NCBI RefSeq assembly: GCF_024362695.1
Contig: NC_065426.1
Location: forward strand, 6,168,236 to 6,232,235
Reading direction: 5' to 3'
Source of the DNA: Pectinophora gossypiella
Taxonomy: Eukaryota; Arthropoda; Insecta; Lepidoptera; Gelechiidae
Length of the DNA stretch: 64,000 bases
Shown here: positions 32,170 to 41,956 of the stretch, in pieces
Layout of the letters: each line of letters begins with the position of its first letter
How positions within the stretch are numbered: the stretch's first letter is position 1
Position numbers and translations under genes: made by a program
The notes under the pieces: generated by a model
The model's database searches: none
Seen by the model: only the letters and a program-made list of their open reading frames with translations
What the model was told of the DNA's origin: nothing

Positions 32170-32290
32170 AAATCTTGCTGCATGAGCAATAAGGCCGTCT
32201 GTTGTGCTTTTCTGTATATGCTGTCCTTATATCTGTATTTTGTGTCCATTGTGCTCAATAAAGTATTTAACTATCTATCTATTTCTACAT
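32170..32290 (+). mobile_element. Non-LTR element 3' end
   Basis: GAGCAATAAGGCCGTCTGTTG, a stretch rich in TGT, AATAAAGTATTTAA and a (CTAT)n tail. This is a 3' untranslated end with polyadenylation-like signal and no coding part. Confidence 0.55.
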
Positions 32291-32619
32291 AAGCAATTTA
32301 TAATTTATGTTCGATCCAGTCAAATACCCTCTTCAACATCTAGCTATAATAATAGTTAACATTTTTATACATTAATGGTGCTAGCAGCTGTCGGCCTGAC
32401 AGTCTGAAGTTTCCTTTCTGGCTGCGTGAATTACTGGATTAAAAAGAAGGATGTATTAAATGAGTTATCGAAAATATAATCAATCAGCTTTAAAACAACT
32501 TGCACATTCGAGCTTTTAATTTTGTATTTCCATATCGTCATTATTGTTATTAACATATTTATTACGATAATGTGATTGTTAATTTGATTGGATATTGAAT
32601 TTCATATTCTGTTCCAATG
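32291..32619. other. No feature recognised
   Basis: A+T-rich, unassigned. Confidence 0.3.
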
Positions 32620-32765
32620 TAGTTTTCACTAACACAGTTGGCTCGACCACGGCTATACGGCTCATCAAGCTCGGTGAGGCGTGGGTTCTCAGTTCATCTT
32701 GCGATGCGTACCTCTGACTACCCCATTGAGATATAGTCGTGAGCTTATGTAATGTAATTTTTTAG
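32620..32765 (+). mobile_element. Repeat I copy
   Basis: GTTTTCACTAACACAGTTGG, CGACCACGGCTATACGGCTC, then CTCTGACTACCCCATTGAGA, TAGTCGTGAGCTTATGT. The middle is shortened relative to 44949-45127. Confidence 0.7.
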
Positions 32766-32885
32766 GTAAGTAGATGAGGTAGATGAAAAATGAAAAAAGA
32801 AATAAAATAAAAAGTTTTAAAAAACTTTGCAATATCCAGTGTAGCCAACTTTACCTGCAGGATATAGGTGTGATCCTTCGAACGA

Positions 32886-33166
32886 TTCATCATCAACCCC
32901 ACTGCTGGGGCACGGGCCTTCCCTATGGTTTGATAGGGAGATCGGGCCTTAAACCATCACGCCGGCCCAGTGCGGATTGATGGTTATTAATAACTGCTAA
33001 TGCAGCCGGGACCAACGGTTTAACGTGCCTTCCGAAGCACGGAGGAGCTCGACATGAAAACTTTTTTTTTTGTGGTCACCCATCCTATGACCGGCCTTTG
33101 CGAAAGTTGCTTAACTTCAACAATCGCAGCCCGAGCGCGTTTACCGCTGCGCCACCGAGCTCCTCA
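32886..33166 (-). mobile_element. SINE family E, near full length
   Basis: The head is intact on the right (GAGCTCGGTGGCGCAGCGGT on the minus strand). The left end lacks CAGCCCATTAACGTC, so the 3' part carries a small deletion. Flanked by a short AACGATT repeat. Confidence 0.85.
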
Positions 33167-33599
33167 CATAACGATTACTACTTTAATAATATAATTAGGA
33201 GTATTTAAGTTATTTGTTGGTGTTGATTCTAGTACACACCATGTAATTTTATGTTAAGTAAAAATAAAATAAAAAAAAATAAAAAAAAGTTTATAGCACT
33301 CTCTTTTCGTAAATAGTTTTTACAGGGTTTGGAGCCACCTTTTAAGCATAGATACTACGTATTATGCTTGTATTAGGTGACTCCGCTCTTCCATAACAAT
33401 TTCCGTAATTGTACTTTGCACTAATTGCCAAAAGAACTTCAAAAGTTATACCTGTCATTTTCTTATCCATTGAAAAGTTGGCTTTAGCCAGGTCCGGTTT
33501 TTTTTTTAAATTAAGATGGCTTTGCTCTTGACTTCGTTCTTCCACGAGGAGAAGAAGAGATCGACGTTGGAACGAGCTTGCCTATTCACCCTTGTTTTT
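33167..33599. other. No feature recognised
   Basis: A run of AAAATAAAAT-type sequence at 33262-33290; otherwise unassigned. Confidence 0.3.
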
Positions 33600-33867
33600 A
33601 CAGAAGCGACTGCCTGTCTGACCTAACCCGCGAAGGTTAAACTAGCCCAATACAGATTAGGTCACATACTTCTGAAAATGCGTTTTTCGGGAATGTGGGT
33701 TTCCTCACGATGTTTTCCTTCACCGCTGAGCACGTGATAATCAAGTATGATCCAAACCTGAATTCGAAAACAAATTCGACATACATTGGCTGAGGCCTGT
33801 GCTGGATTCGAACCTGCGACCTCAAAGTGAGAAGCAAGCGTTCTACCAACTGAGCTACCACGGCTCT
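33600..33867 (-). mobile_element. SINE family C, 3'-truncated
   Basis: Complete tRNA-like head on the minus strand (GAGCCGTGGTAGCTCAGTTG, GGTTCGAATCCAGCAC), and a body ending at CAGGCAGTCGCTTCTGT. The GATGATG end is missing. Two apparent open frames here are SINE read-through. Confidence 0.8.
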
Positions 33868-34208
33868 TGTATATAATATTATGTATACGTAATAAGAGGC
33901 GCAAACTACAAACACTGAAATCCCTGGGTCCCCTTAATACTACCTCAAGATTGAATTGCGGACGTGCCATGCCTACTAGCAAATAGGTATAAGGTGTTAG
34001 TGACACCGTAACGAAAAAATTCAACCGTAGTTTTTTTTTTTTATTCTTAAATTTTATGGAGGATTTTTTCTTACAAGAAAATGTCATCCTCATATTGATA
34101 CAAAATTAACATAAATAACAATTAATTTGGTAGCCTCCTATCCAATCCCTTTTTAACAATTTTGACTGAATTCAACCGTAGTTAGTTAGTGGGCTCTGTT
34201 TTCCGCAT

Positions 34209-34357
34209 TAAGAGTGGTATTAATAAACTAATCTCAACTTCGAGACTGCCCTCAAGATCATGTCAAAGTGACAGTTCTTATATAAAAACAGGGACTTAAA
34301 GTTATACCTGTTTAAAGATAATCTCAGCTGACTATAGTTTATTAATACCACCCTTAG
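34209..34357. mobile_element. MITE with about 28-bp inverted ends
   Basis: Left TAAGAGTGGTATTAATAAAC and right GTTTATTAATACCACCCTTA are near-perfect inverted repeats. The 149-bp span has no coding frame. Confidence 0.7.
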
Positions 34358-34424
34358 ACTCTAAGTTCGCCCATAATTCGATCTTATTGATTGTACTTAA
34401 AACGTTCTTTTTTCGTTCTTTGGA

Positions 34425-34530
34425 CTTCGTATCAACAGTGGCTGCAAGTTGTCTTTGATTACTTGTGGCTCTGCCCACCCCATTAGGGATTACGGGCGTG
34501 AGTTTATGTATGTATGTATGTACTTAAAAC
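34425..34530 (+). mobile_element. Repeat P, 3' end
   Basis: CAACAGTGGCTGCAAGTTGT, GTCTTTGATTACTTGTGGC, CCCCATTAGGGATTACGGGC and GTGAGTTTATGTATGTATGT, matching the reverse complement of 24725-24850. Confidence 0.65.
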
Positions 34531-34714
34531 GTAGGCGTTTTTCTTGTAGAAAATGTTAATTAAGATTTTGAGTTTTTTCTTAACCGCAATGTAAATCAAA
34601 CAATGCGAACAGTCGCTAGTCTTGCGTTGTTCAATTTAATGTTTTTTGACAATATACTTACTGTCTTTTTTTAATTTTTGGGTTCAATGCAGCTAAAAGC
34701 ACAATATGAGGCTG

Positions 34715-34880
34715 AAAACATCGTGAAAAAACTCACATTCCCGAGAAATGCATTTTCGGAGGTATGTGACCTAACCTGTATTGGGCCGGTTTTCCCTTCG
34801 TGAATTGGAAGGTCAGACAGGCAGTCGCTTCTGTAAAAAAACCGGATCTGTCTTCGTGGGAAAAAACGGGATGATGATAG
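34715..34880 (+). mobile_element. SINE family C, body without head
   Basis: ACATCGTGAAAAAACTCACA, GAGGTATGTGACCTAACCTG, GGTCAGACAGGCAGTCGCTT, ending GGGATGATGATAGG. Confidence 0.7.
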
Positions 34881-34892
34881 GACGGAAAAAAG

Positions 34893-34995
34893 TTAAAACA
34901 AAAGCACTAGAATTTTCATGTACTTGATGTAAACTCAGAATCATGGTCTGAATCGTCCCCAGTTTTCGTTACGGTGTCAGTAACACCCTGTATAC
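34893..34995. repeat. MITE G, right half
   Basis: ACTTGATGTAAACTCAGAATC, GGTCTGAATCGTCCCC, TTTCGTTACGGTGTCAGTAA and CACCCTGTATA give the G right arm with its terminus. Confidence 0.6.
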
Positions 34996-35160
34996 CCCGA
35001 GATATTCCTAGACAGATATCTCAGGTACTTGTCGTACCAACATAATCGATTTATAAGGTAAACTGACCTAATCGAGAGTTTGATTGATGTTTAGCCTAAA
35101 TCTACTTGTGACACCTACTCAAGATAATTGCTTAGGCTTTTGTCGTAAATGGACGGAGTA

Positions 35161-35489
35161 CAGCCTTTGTGGTGTAGGGGTTAGAGCGTTAAGCTCACGA
35201 TCTGGAGGTTCGGGTTCGATTCCCGATGGGGACATTGTCGAAGTTCTTTGTGAGACTGTCCTTTGTTTGGTAAGGAATTTTCAGACTTGAGTCACCTGAT
35301 TGTCCGAAAAAGTAAGATGATTCCGTGCTTCGGAGGGCACGTTAAGCCGTTGGTCCCGGATATTAGCCGTAAAAACACCTCCAGCAACCCGCATTGGAGC
35401 AGCGTGGTGGAGTATGCTCCATACCCTCTCCGGTTGATTGAGGGGAGGCCTGTGCCCAGCAGTGGGACGTATATAGGCTGTTATGTATG
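35161..35489 (+). mobile_element. SINE family B, full length
   Basis: Exact 11-bp duplication TGGACGGAGTA (35150-35160 and 35490-35500). The tRNA-like head (35161-35234) has TGGTGTAGGGGTTAGAGCG and GGGTTCGATTCCC. The body contains ACCTCCAGCAACCCGC and GGTTGATTGAGGGGAGGCC. The end is CAGTGGGACGTATATAGGC plus TTATGTATG. Reference copy for B. Confidence 0.92.
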
Positions 35490-35541
35490 TGGACGGAGTA
35501 CGAACTAGATTGAACTATATTGTTCAGTTTAAAGGCAGCAA

Positions 35542-35590
35542 TCTTCTTCTATCGTGTGGGTTGTGAGGTGGATTACCAACACCATCAACC
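35542..35590 (-). mobile_element. SINE family A, end fragment
   Basis: TCTTCTTCTATCGTGTGGGT and GGATTACCAACACCATCAAC; only the 3' end is present. Confidence 0.6.
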
Positions 35591-35662
35591 CAAAACACCA
35601 ATAAGGCTGCAATTAAATATAAACTTTATAAAAAGTGTTATTATAAGGGTAGTGTTTATGTA

Positions 35663-35840
35663 ATTGGAGATGTCCTTAGAAAAGGTTTACTACGATCTAC
35701 CCTGAACCGACGTGTGTGTATGAAGCGTTTGATGAATGTGGAGGAAGCGAGAGAAGTGTGCCAGGGTCGAAGCGAATGGAATTCCATAGTATCTGCTTAC
35801 CCCGGTGGGAAATAAGCGTGAGTTTATGTATGTATGTAGT
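35663..35840 (+). mobile_element. Non-LTR family F, 3' end
   Basis: The frame reads GDVLRKGLLRSTLNRR..., then MKRLMNVEEAREVCQGRSEW and a stop near the tail. This resembles the last residues of a non-LTR reverse transcriptase; the clade (RTE-like) is inferred. It ends GTGAGTTTATGTATGTATGT. Other copies: 44459, 48150, 50845, 52447. Confidence 0.65.
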
Positions 35841-35877
35841 GATTATTTAGAAGATATGAACGCATGGGATTATGAAT

Positions 35878-36003
35878 GAGCCGTGGTAGTCCAGTTGGTA
35901 GAATGCTTGCCTCACACTTTGAGGTCGCAGGTTGGAATCCAGCTCACGCCTAAAGTAATCTCGTGTTTTGACGTTTAGTAAAAAGTAACTGATTTGACTA
36001 GTT
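35878..36003 (+). mobile_element. SINE C head joined to an N fragment
   Basis: 35878-35950 is a tRNA-like C head (GAGCCGTGGTAGTCCAGTTG, CGCAGGTTGGAATCCAGCTC). From 35955 a piece of N (TCTCGTGTTTTGACGTTTAG, TAACTGATTTGACTA) follows directly. Confidence 0.6.
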
Positions 36004-36105
36004 GGTGGATGGATGATAGTAATATCTTATCTTATTTCGTACCTATCAAAAGTGACTGCAATTTGCGGCTTAAGTTATGTCTTTTTAGTAAATAAATTAT
36101 AGAAA

Positions 36106-36422
36106 CAATGAAATTCTTATTGAAATGAAATTAAAATTTATTGTCATAAATGTGGTAGGTTTATCGATGGAAGTGAAGCTTATAGCGCTCAGCGCATTTA
36201 GTCATGTTGTGACATACAATAATAGCTACTTACATAAAGTACTGAAAAATATTACAAAAAATACTTATATATTTAGAGCAAGTAGTCCACAGGCTTCGAT
36301 AAAAACGGAATTGGCACCAGCCCAGGCTGTCAATTGTTTCTCTCGTGTTTCCAAGAATAATGTAAATAAATCCTATTGTCACCACTCTATATGTAAAATA
36401 CTATCTTCGCCCTAATTTGATA
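36106..36422 (+). repeat. Segment M, long copy
   Basis: ATAGAAACAATGAAATTCTT ... GCCCTAATTTGATAT. A shorter version at 38588-38757 lacks about 157 internal bases. A 96-codon frame (36125-36415) is open here but loses its start in the other copy; no domain recognised. Confidence 0.55.
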
Positions 36423-36751
36423 TGTTTCAATATGATTTATTCCCTTTAATACAGACACAATAGTCATATTAACCTTATTGCTTTGTTCGTGTGAATATTT
36501 AAGCACTATTATTTTCAATTACATTACAATTTGTATGCGACGCACCTAAATATTACTTATTAAGATTAAAATAATCACGATTGGCTGCCCTGTTTGGGAA
36601 TGTGGGCGTGATTTTACGTTATGTTGCTAAGCTATTATCTTTGGTACTTACATGTAACGCCATCTAGCAAGTTTATTTTGAAATAAATCTATACAAATTG
36701 TTTGTGGATTGCTACAGCCAACACATCATATTTTTTGTTAAAATATAAAAC
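36423..36751. other. No gene; I/P-like tail at 36580-36625
   Basis: GGCTGCCCTGTTTGGGAATG, TGGGCGTGATTTTACGTTATG resembles the shared 3' tail of F, I and P. Confidence 0.4.
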
Positions 36752-36902
36752 CAGGTTTCCACTGTGCGGATTTGACCAATCACAGCGTTCGAGAGAGCGA
36801 CAAACGAAGGCGCTCTGTCACTCTCTCCCTCACGGTGATTGGTCGATTTCTGCACATCTCCGCTCATCTCCGCACAGCTCCGCGTCAGTGGAAACGCAGC
36901 CT
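36752..36902. mobile_element. MITE with inverted ends and GC-rich centre
   Basis: Left GGTTTCCACTG..CGGATTTGACCAATCACAGCG and right CGGTGATTGGTCGATTTCTG..GTCAGTGGAAACGCAGC are inverted relative to each other. No transposase frame. Confidence 0.6.
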
Positions 36903-37424
36903 AACCCTAGAATGTCCATGCGTGTTAATGTTCGCCGTTTATTTTAATTTATTTATTTCTTTATTGCATTTGTGTTGGGTTGGCTTACCGCTCGCACCAG
37001 CGATTTTCGGTTTTCGCGTTTTTATCAGTCTATCACAATTCATACTAATTCAATGTTATTTAATTTATCTAAAATAAAGACAATTTGGTTTTGATTCCTT
37101 ATTTAAATAGGTTATAAATTACTTCAAAGTAACAATCGGGAACCCAACGCTCTAACCACTCGACCACGAAGGCAATCATCTATTAATGCCAAACTTACCA
37201 TTCTAAATCTGAATTCCATGTTGCTTAAAGAAACGCAGACAATTTAATATACAAAATAGTCGGATAGTCTTGCCACAGATTCGGTATGTACTCGAAAAAA
37301 TAAATTCGTTGCGTTCTCGCGAGCACTCAAATTAGGGCTCCGTTTGTTTAAGGAATTGGCCCAAGTGATAAAAAAAAATCCTTCCCGTACGTTTATGTCT
37401 AAATTGTATCGTTTTATTTATCTT
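36903..37424. other. tRNA-like head fragment, otherwise unassigned
   Basis: 37138-37174 on the minus strand reads GCCTTCGTGGTCGAGTGG, TTAGAGCGTTGGG, a SINE B head fragment. Nothing else assigned. Confidence 0.45.
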
Positions 37425-37562
37425 AGGTTCGCGCTCAACTGGGCACCCTCAGGCCTGTTGTCCTAAATTTTGTACCGGGTAAGAGCCTTCAGCGCTCCCC
37501 ATTTGTCCGGCCAAGTAGTTAATGCCATCTGCGGCAAATCTACAATAAGTAACGTCAAAAAA
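37425..37562 (-). repeat. Repeat D, terminal portion
   Basis: Ends GCGGCAAATCTACAATAAGT, AACGTCAAAAAAA at 37562. Inside it are CAGGCCTGTTGTCCTAAATT and CGCTCCCCATTTGTCCGGCC. Confidence 0.75.
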
Positions 37563-37937
37563 AACGTGAGATACATATATCTTCTGCAAAATGACTATTC
37601 TTCAAAATACTTACAGAACAGATACTGTGTTTTCCTCAATTTCTTTTAAAATTCGGTTCCCCATATCCATCTAAGGAATTCGCGGTTGAATTGATTTTCT
37701 GAATTCGACTTAAGAAAAATCTCAATTAATAAGATAACATAACAGATACTTTATTGCTCACGGAGGAAATAAAAAATACTAAATAAAATATATATAGATA
37801 ATATCGTTGACAATTACTTCCGCACAATATCCCTGGAAGAGGAAACGACTGAAAACCAGCGCTAGATGGTGCCATAGCTTGGAATTTCGCCCGTATTCGT
37901 AATATTCTTACTCGCTTCACTTAAGATAAATTAATGA

Positions 37938-38035
37938 CTTATTGGTGCAAGTCCGACACCGGAGTTAGAACTGGCGTCCCCTGATTGAGAAGCAAGCCGG
38001 TGCACCACAAGACCACAGTGACTGAGTGAAGAAGT
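37938..38035 (-). mobile_element. Repeat O, tRNA-like
   Basis: Minus strand: CACTGTGGTCTTGTGGTGCA, CCGGCTTGCTTCTCAATCAG, AGTTCTAACTCCGGTGTCGG. Similar pieces occur at 44825, 46660 and 48728. Confidence 0.45.
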
Positions 38036-38061
38036 AACAATTAAAAATAAAGAAGTATCAT

Positions 38062-38351
38062 CATCACCAGCCCATTAACGTCCCCACTGCTGGGGTACGG
38101 GCCTTCCCTATGGATGGATAGGGAGATCGGGCCCTAAAACATCACGCGGGCCCAGTGCGGATTGATGGTTATTAACGACTGCTAATGCAGCCGGGACCAA
38201 CGGCTTAACCTGCCTTCCGAAGCACGGAGGAGCTCGAGATGAAAAAAATCTTTTTTTTTGTGGTCACCCATCCTATGTCCGGCCCTTGCGAAAGCTGCTT
38301 AACTTCAACAATCGCAGACCGAGCGCGTTTACCGCTGCGCCACCGAGCTCC
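38062..38351 (-). mobile_element. SINE family E, full length
   Basis: Exact 13-bp duplication AAAGAAGTATCAT (38049-38061 and 38352-38364). The head on the minus strand is GGAGCTCGGTGGCGCAGCGG; the 5S-like words are AAGTTAAGCAGCTTTCGC and GGATGGGTGACCAC. Confidence 0.92.
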
Positions 38352-38378
38352 AAAGAAGTATCATTAGCGCCAAAATGG

Positions 38379-38795
38379 CGGACCAGTTGCTTAATGCTGA
38401 AATTGCGTATTAGATCCAGTACTATTTGGTACCTAAACTAAAAAAATCTAGTACCTTTCTCATTCAAATCTTGATGTCAAGATGGCGGGACCACAGTTTA
38501 ACGTGTATATCTTTTGAATGAGAAAGGTACTAGATTCTTTAGTTTAGTTACCAAATATAACGGGATGGGTACTATATCTAATATATATAGAAACAATGAA
38601 ATTCTTATTTAGAGCAAGTAGTCCACAGGCTTCGATAAAAACGGAATTGGCACCAGCCCAGACTGTCAATTTTTTCTCTCGTGTTCCCAAAAATAATGTA
38701 AATAAATCCTATTGTCACCGCTCTATATGTATAATACTATCTTCGCCCTAATTTAATATCTAATATGCAATTTCAGTATTAAGCAATTGGTCCCG
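38379..38795. mobile_element. Foldback element L carrying segment M
   Basis: Outer inverted repeat: GGACCAGTTGCTTAATGCTG, AAATTGCGTATTAGAT on the left; reversed GGACCAATTGCTTAATACTG, AAATTGCATATTAGAT on the right. An inner inverted repeat (38435-38550) has TCTAGTACCTTTCTCATTCA and its mirror. Segment M sits at 38588-38757, between inner repeat and right end. Confidence 0.65.
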
Positions 38796-39050
38796 TCGTT
38801 TCGAAGGTAATGAAATATCAGCTCATAGCTTAAACCGCCCCCTTAAACAGTGCGATGCTTCGATACAAGGCACAAATATTGGAGCCACGCCAATCCACAT
38901 AAACTGTTATTTTGTTACGACGGACAGAAGGACTCGAATTAATACGGATTTATTCATATTGCATGGAAGCCATTTTATATTTCTATGAAGGATCTTATGA
39001 ATAAAAAACTGACAGTCATAAGCTGCATCACGTAGTCCTATTAGAACCCT

Positions 39051-39384
39051 AGCGGCCTCTGTGGTTCAGTGGTTGAGCGTTGGGCTCACGATCCGGAGGT
39101 CCTGGGTTCGAATCCCGGTTGGGACATATCACAATAAATCACTTTGTGGTCCCTAGTTTGGTTAGGATATTACAGGCTGATCACCTGATTGACCGAAAGT
39201 AAGACGATCCGTGCTTCGGAAGACTCGTTAAGCCGTTGGTCCCGATTACTACTTACTGATGTAAGTACGCAGTCGTTAAATGAATCATGTCAGGGGCTTG
39301 TGGTGGCTCAATAAGTAACTCTAACACCAAGGTTGATGAGGTTGGTAATCCACTGCACAACCCACACGATAGAAGTAGAAGAAG
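39051..39384 (+). mobile_element. SINE family A, full length
   Basis: Exact 11-bp duplication ATTAGAACCCT (39040-39050 and 39385-39395). Head: TGGTTCAGTGGTTGAGCG and GGGTTCGAATCCC. Body: AAATCACTTTGTGGTCCC, CGTGCTTCGGAAGACTCG. End: CACACGATAGAAG. Reference copy for A. Confidence 0.92.
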
Positions 39385-39395
39385 ATTAGAACCCT

Positions 39396-39626
39396 GTCGC
39401 ACTATTTGCAATATTGCGTAGTAATGAGACTTGAAATATGGAATTCACATCTCATCATACAATTCTTTACAGATTACATACATGAAATGAATAAATTACG
39501 GTATTTACATTAAAAGACCATGACTCTGAATTAATATCAAGTGGATTTTTTATTTAATTTATCTTTGAGCTAGGAAATTACACAATTATTAAATATTTTT
39601 ACACAATAAACTTGAAATATATGTTT
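39396..39626. other. No feature recognised
   Basis: Unassigned; a scrap of G-like sequence (GACTCTGAATTAATATCAAG) near 39521. Confidence 0.3.
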
Positions 39627-39804
39627 AATTAAAACACATAATAACGGGTTCTTACCGCGTTTAAAGCAGGTATATGAGACTCCCGATATTTCAACACTGT
39701 TGCAAGTGCCATGATCACGGGATGACTGATGAGATTGGAATGAAGTGGATTGGTTGGAGTGGGGTGGATTGGTTGGTAGGAACCCGTTATTATGTGTTTT
39801 AATT
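39627..39804. mobile_element. Foldback element with 25-bp perfect inverted ends
   Basis: 39627-39651 and 39780-39804 are exact reverse complements (left AATTAAAACACATAATAACG, then GGTTC). The centre contains GCAAGTGCCATGATCACGGG and repeated GGATTGGTTGG words. Confidence 0.8.
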
Positions 39805-40186
39805 ATGATAATAACCGCGTAAACTTAAAACAATGTATAATATACTTTTAGCAGTTATTTTACTTTACATTATAAACTTGTAATCTCACAAGCGATTTTC
39901 TCTAAAATATTTATATTTCTAAACAGGTTCAGACATGGTTGAGGATATAATAAACAATTTAATAGACAACACAACTCATGAAGTAATGTGACGTTTACGT
40001 GATACCAAGTTGTTACGTTATGACCCTAAAATGATTATGAGAATAGCCCACTCCAAAATAAATGGACAATAAACTTTTGTGGAAGACTGTAAATGGGTTT
40101 GCGTTACATTTTTTATAATGCGTACGTAATATCTTTTCGAGCTTCGTCTAGGAGCAAAATACAACAAAAATAACATAAATAGCTTA
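39805..40186. other. No feature recognised
   Basis: A+T-rich, unassigned. Confidence 0.3.
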
Positions 40187-40305
40187 TATGCGTCCCACTG
40201 CTGCGCACAGGCGTTCCCTCAATCAGCCAAAGGGAGTATGGAGCATGAAAACGGTCCTTCAGTGTGCTGGACTATTAGGGCCAGTAGGCCGGGACCAACG
40301 GCTTA
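40187..40305 (-). mobile_element. SINE family B, rearranged fragment
   Basis: TGCGTCCCACTGCTGCGCAC, GCGTTCCCTCAATCAGCC and GCCGGGACCAACGGCTTAA are B-body pieces in reverse order, with part of the body missing. Confidence 0.55.
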
Positions 40306-40326
40306 ACATGTTATATGTATATATAA

Positions 40327-40549
40327 AGGGTGTTAGTGACATCGTAACGAATACTAGGGGGGATGATTCAGACCATGATTCTGAGTTGATATCAAGTGGA
40401 TTTTTTTTTCAATTCCCCAATACAAAACACTTAATACAATACTTTTTTTTTTGTTGCAATACTTTTGCGATGGAAAATTCCACTTGATATTAACTTCGAA
40501 TAATGAGTCGAATAATTCTCCTCAGTATTCGTTACGATGTCACTTACAC
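40327..40549. mobile_element. Palindromic MITE G, first of a pair
   Basis: Left arm AGGGTGTTAGTGACATCGTA, GATGATTCAGACCATGATTC, GATATCAAGTGGA is mirrored by TTCCACTTGATATTAACTTC and GTATTCGTTACGATGTCACT. The arms are about 85 bp around a T-rich centre. The open frame through it is an artefact. Confidence 0.82.
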
Positions 40550-40572
40550 GCTTACACGCTATACATGTACGT

Positions 40573-40804
40573 AAGGGTGTTAGTGTCACCGTAACGTTTA
40601 CTGAGGGGGATGATTCAGACCATGATTCTGAGTTGTTATCAAGTGAAATTTCCTGTCAGAAAAAACATGAAAATTATTGTTTTTGTTTTTCAATTATTTT
40701 CAGTTCCATACTTTTGCGACAGAAAAATCCACTTGATATCAACTCGGAATCATGGTCTCAATTATCCTTCAAAGATTTCGTTACAATGTCACTAACAGCC
40801 TGTA
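40573..40804. mobile_element. Palindromic MITE G, second of a pair
   Basis: AAGGGTGTTAGTGTCACCGT at the left, mirrored by CGTTACAATGTCACTAACAG at the right, with TCAAGTGAAATTTCCTGTC and GACAGAAAAATCCACTTGAT inside. Only 23 bp separate it from the first copy, in a setting of CTTACACG repeats. Confidence 0.82.
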
Positions 40805-41221
40805 GAGTTTTGTATTTCAACTAAAATATAAAGTACTAAAAAAGTAGAAGTGGCGTGGTACAGTACGCTCCATTTTTTTACTCCATTTGATCGATGGGAA
40901 ACTTGTGCCCAGTAGTGGAATGCATTATAAGGCTATTTATATTATTATACATATAACTTAGTGCGTAGTGGTAATATCGTGATCAGCATTGTAATCCGCC
41001 TCTGCCTACCCCAACGGAAAACAGGCGCTATCTTATGCATGTACTCATCATCATTGGCCACAGCATCTATCGTAGATGATTGTTGTAGCACTTGTGAGTC
41101 TACGGGTTCCCGCAGCGCCGCCGACATGCACTACGCGCGCATACTACTACTACTATGCGCATACTATGCGCATGTACTATGCATGAATGTTTCCAAATAT
41201 CTACGCCTACCTTTAATATCA

Positions 41222-41452
41222 TCATCCCCCTAGCATTATCCCGTTTTCACGATTTGACAGGTCCGGTTTTTAACAGAAGCGATTGCCTGTCTAACCTTCG
41301 AACCTGCGAAGGGAAAACCAGCCCAATACAGGTTAGGTCACATACCTCCAAAAGTGCATTTCTCGGGAATGTGGGTTGCCTCACGACGCTTGTATTCACC
41401 GCTGAGCACGTGATAATAATTTTATGTTCCAAACATGAATTCGAAACCTACC
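41222..41452 (-). mobile_element. SINE family C, head missing
   Basis: TCATCCCCCTAGCATTATCC through GATTTGACAGGTCCGG and CCTGCGAAGGGAAAACCAGC to CACCGCTGAGCACGTGATAA, then a fading link. The tRNA-like head is absent. Confidence 0.75.
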
Positions 41453-41729
41453 TAATATATATATTTATTAAAATTTAAAACCAATCTATTCCGTAATTAA
41501 CCTTAATTCGCTTGGCACGAGTCGGCAAAGTATACTCGTATGTAATTAAACCTTAATTAATGAAAAGAAAATCTAGGAGACCTTTTTCTTTAATTCAACA
41601 CGAATACTAATTATTTTTACTTCAGAAAAGTGGAATTTGAAGAAGTACAAAATAACTTATTAGTTAAGTAATTAAGAAATTATTTTTTAATAATACGAAA
41701 CTGTAGAAGAAAGATTTCTTTTTAAATAA
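41453..41729. other. No feature recognised
   Basis: A+T-rich, unassigned. Confidence 0.3.
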
Positions 41730-41950
41730 TGAAGCCTCGCTTTTGACCACAAAGCTCACCCGATGGTAAGTGACGATGTAATCTAAAGAGGATCATGCTT
41801 ACCTAGCAAATGCCTATTCACTCTAGCCTTGAAGACTCCCAGATTACAACTAGTTGGAAAAACAGACCACGGCAGGCTGTTCCAATCCTTCGCTTTCAAA
41901 GAGCAGTATGTCCGTGTGGCTTTATGTTTGCTGTTCGCATCAAAAAGGAA
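41730..41950 (-). mobile_element. Non-LTR element C-terminus and 3' part
   Basis: The minus strand encodes CSLKAKDWNSLPWSVF, then LGVFKARVNRHLLGKHDPL and a stop. It has the WNSLP..FK..V layout common at the end of Jockey-type reverse transcriptases. A related scrap with ACCTTGGATAATGCCTATTC lies at 54235. Confidence 0.6.
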
Positions 41951-41956
41951 GTCTTT

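Noticed and set aside
33637..34093. Minus frames of 92 and 143 codons with GSSVGRTLASHFEVAGSNPA
   Set aside because: This peptide is a translation of the SINE C tRNA-like head, a common source of false proteins.
35263..35508. 81-codon frame with SSVVEYAPYPLRLIEG, also at 46937-47137
   Set aside because: Translation of the SINE B body; no protein evidence.
40188..40824. Frames of 99 and 95 codons sharing a GDDSDHDSEL motif
   Set aside because: The shared acidic motif is the translated arm of MITE G.
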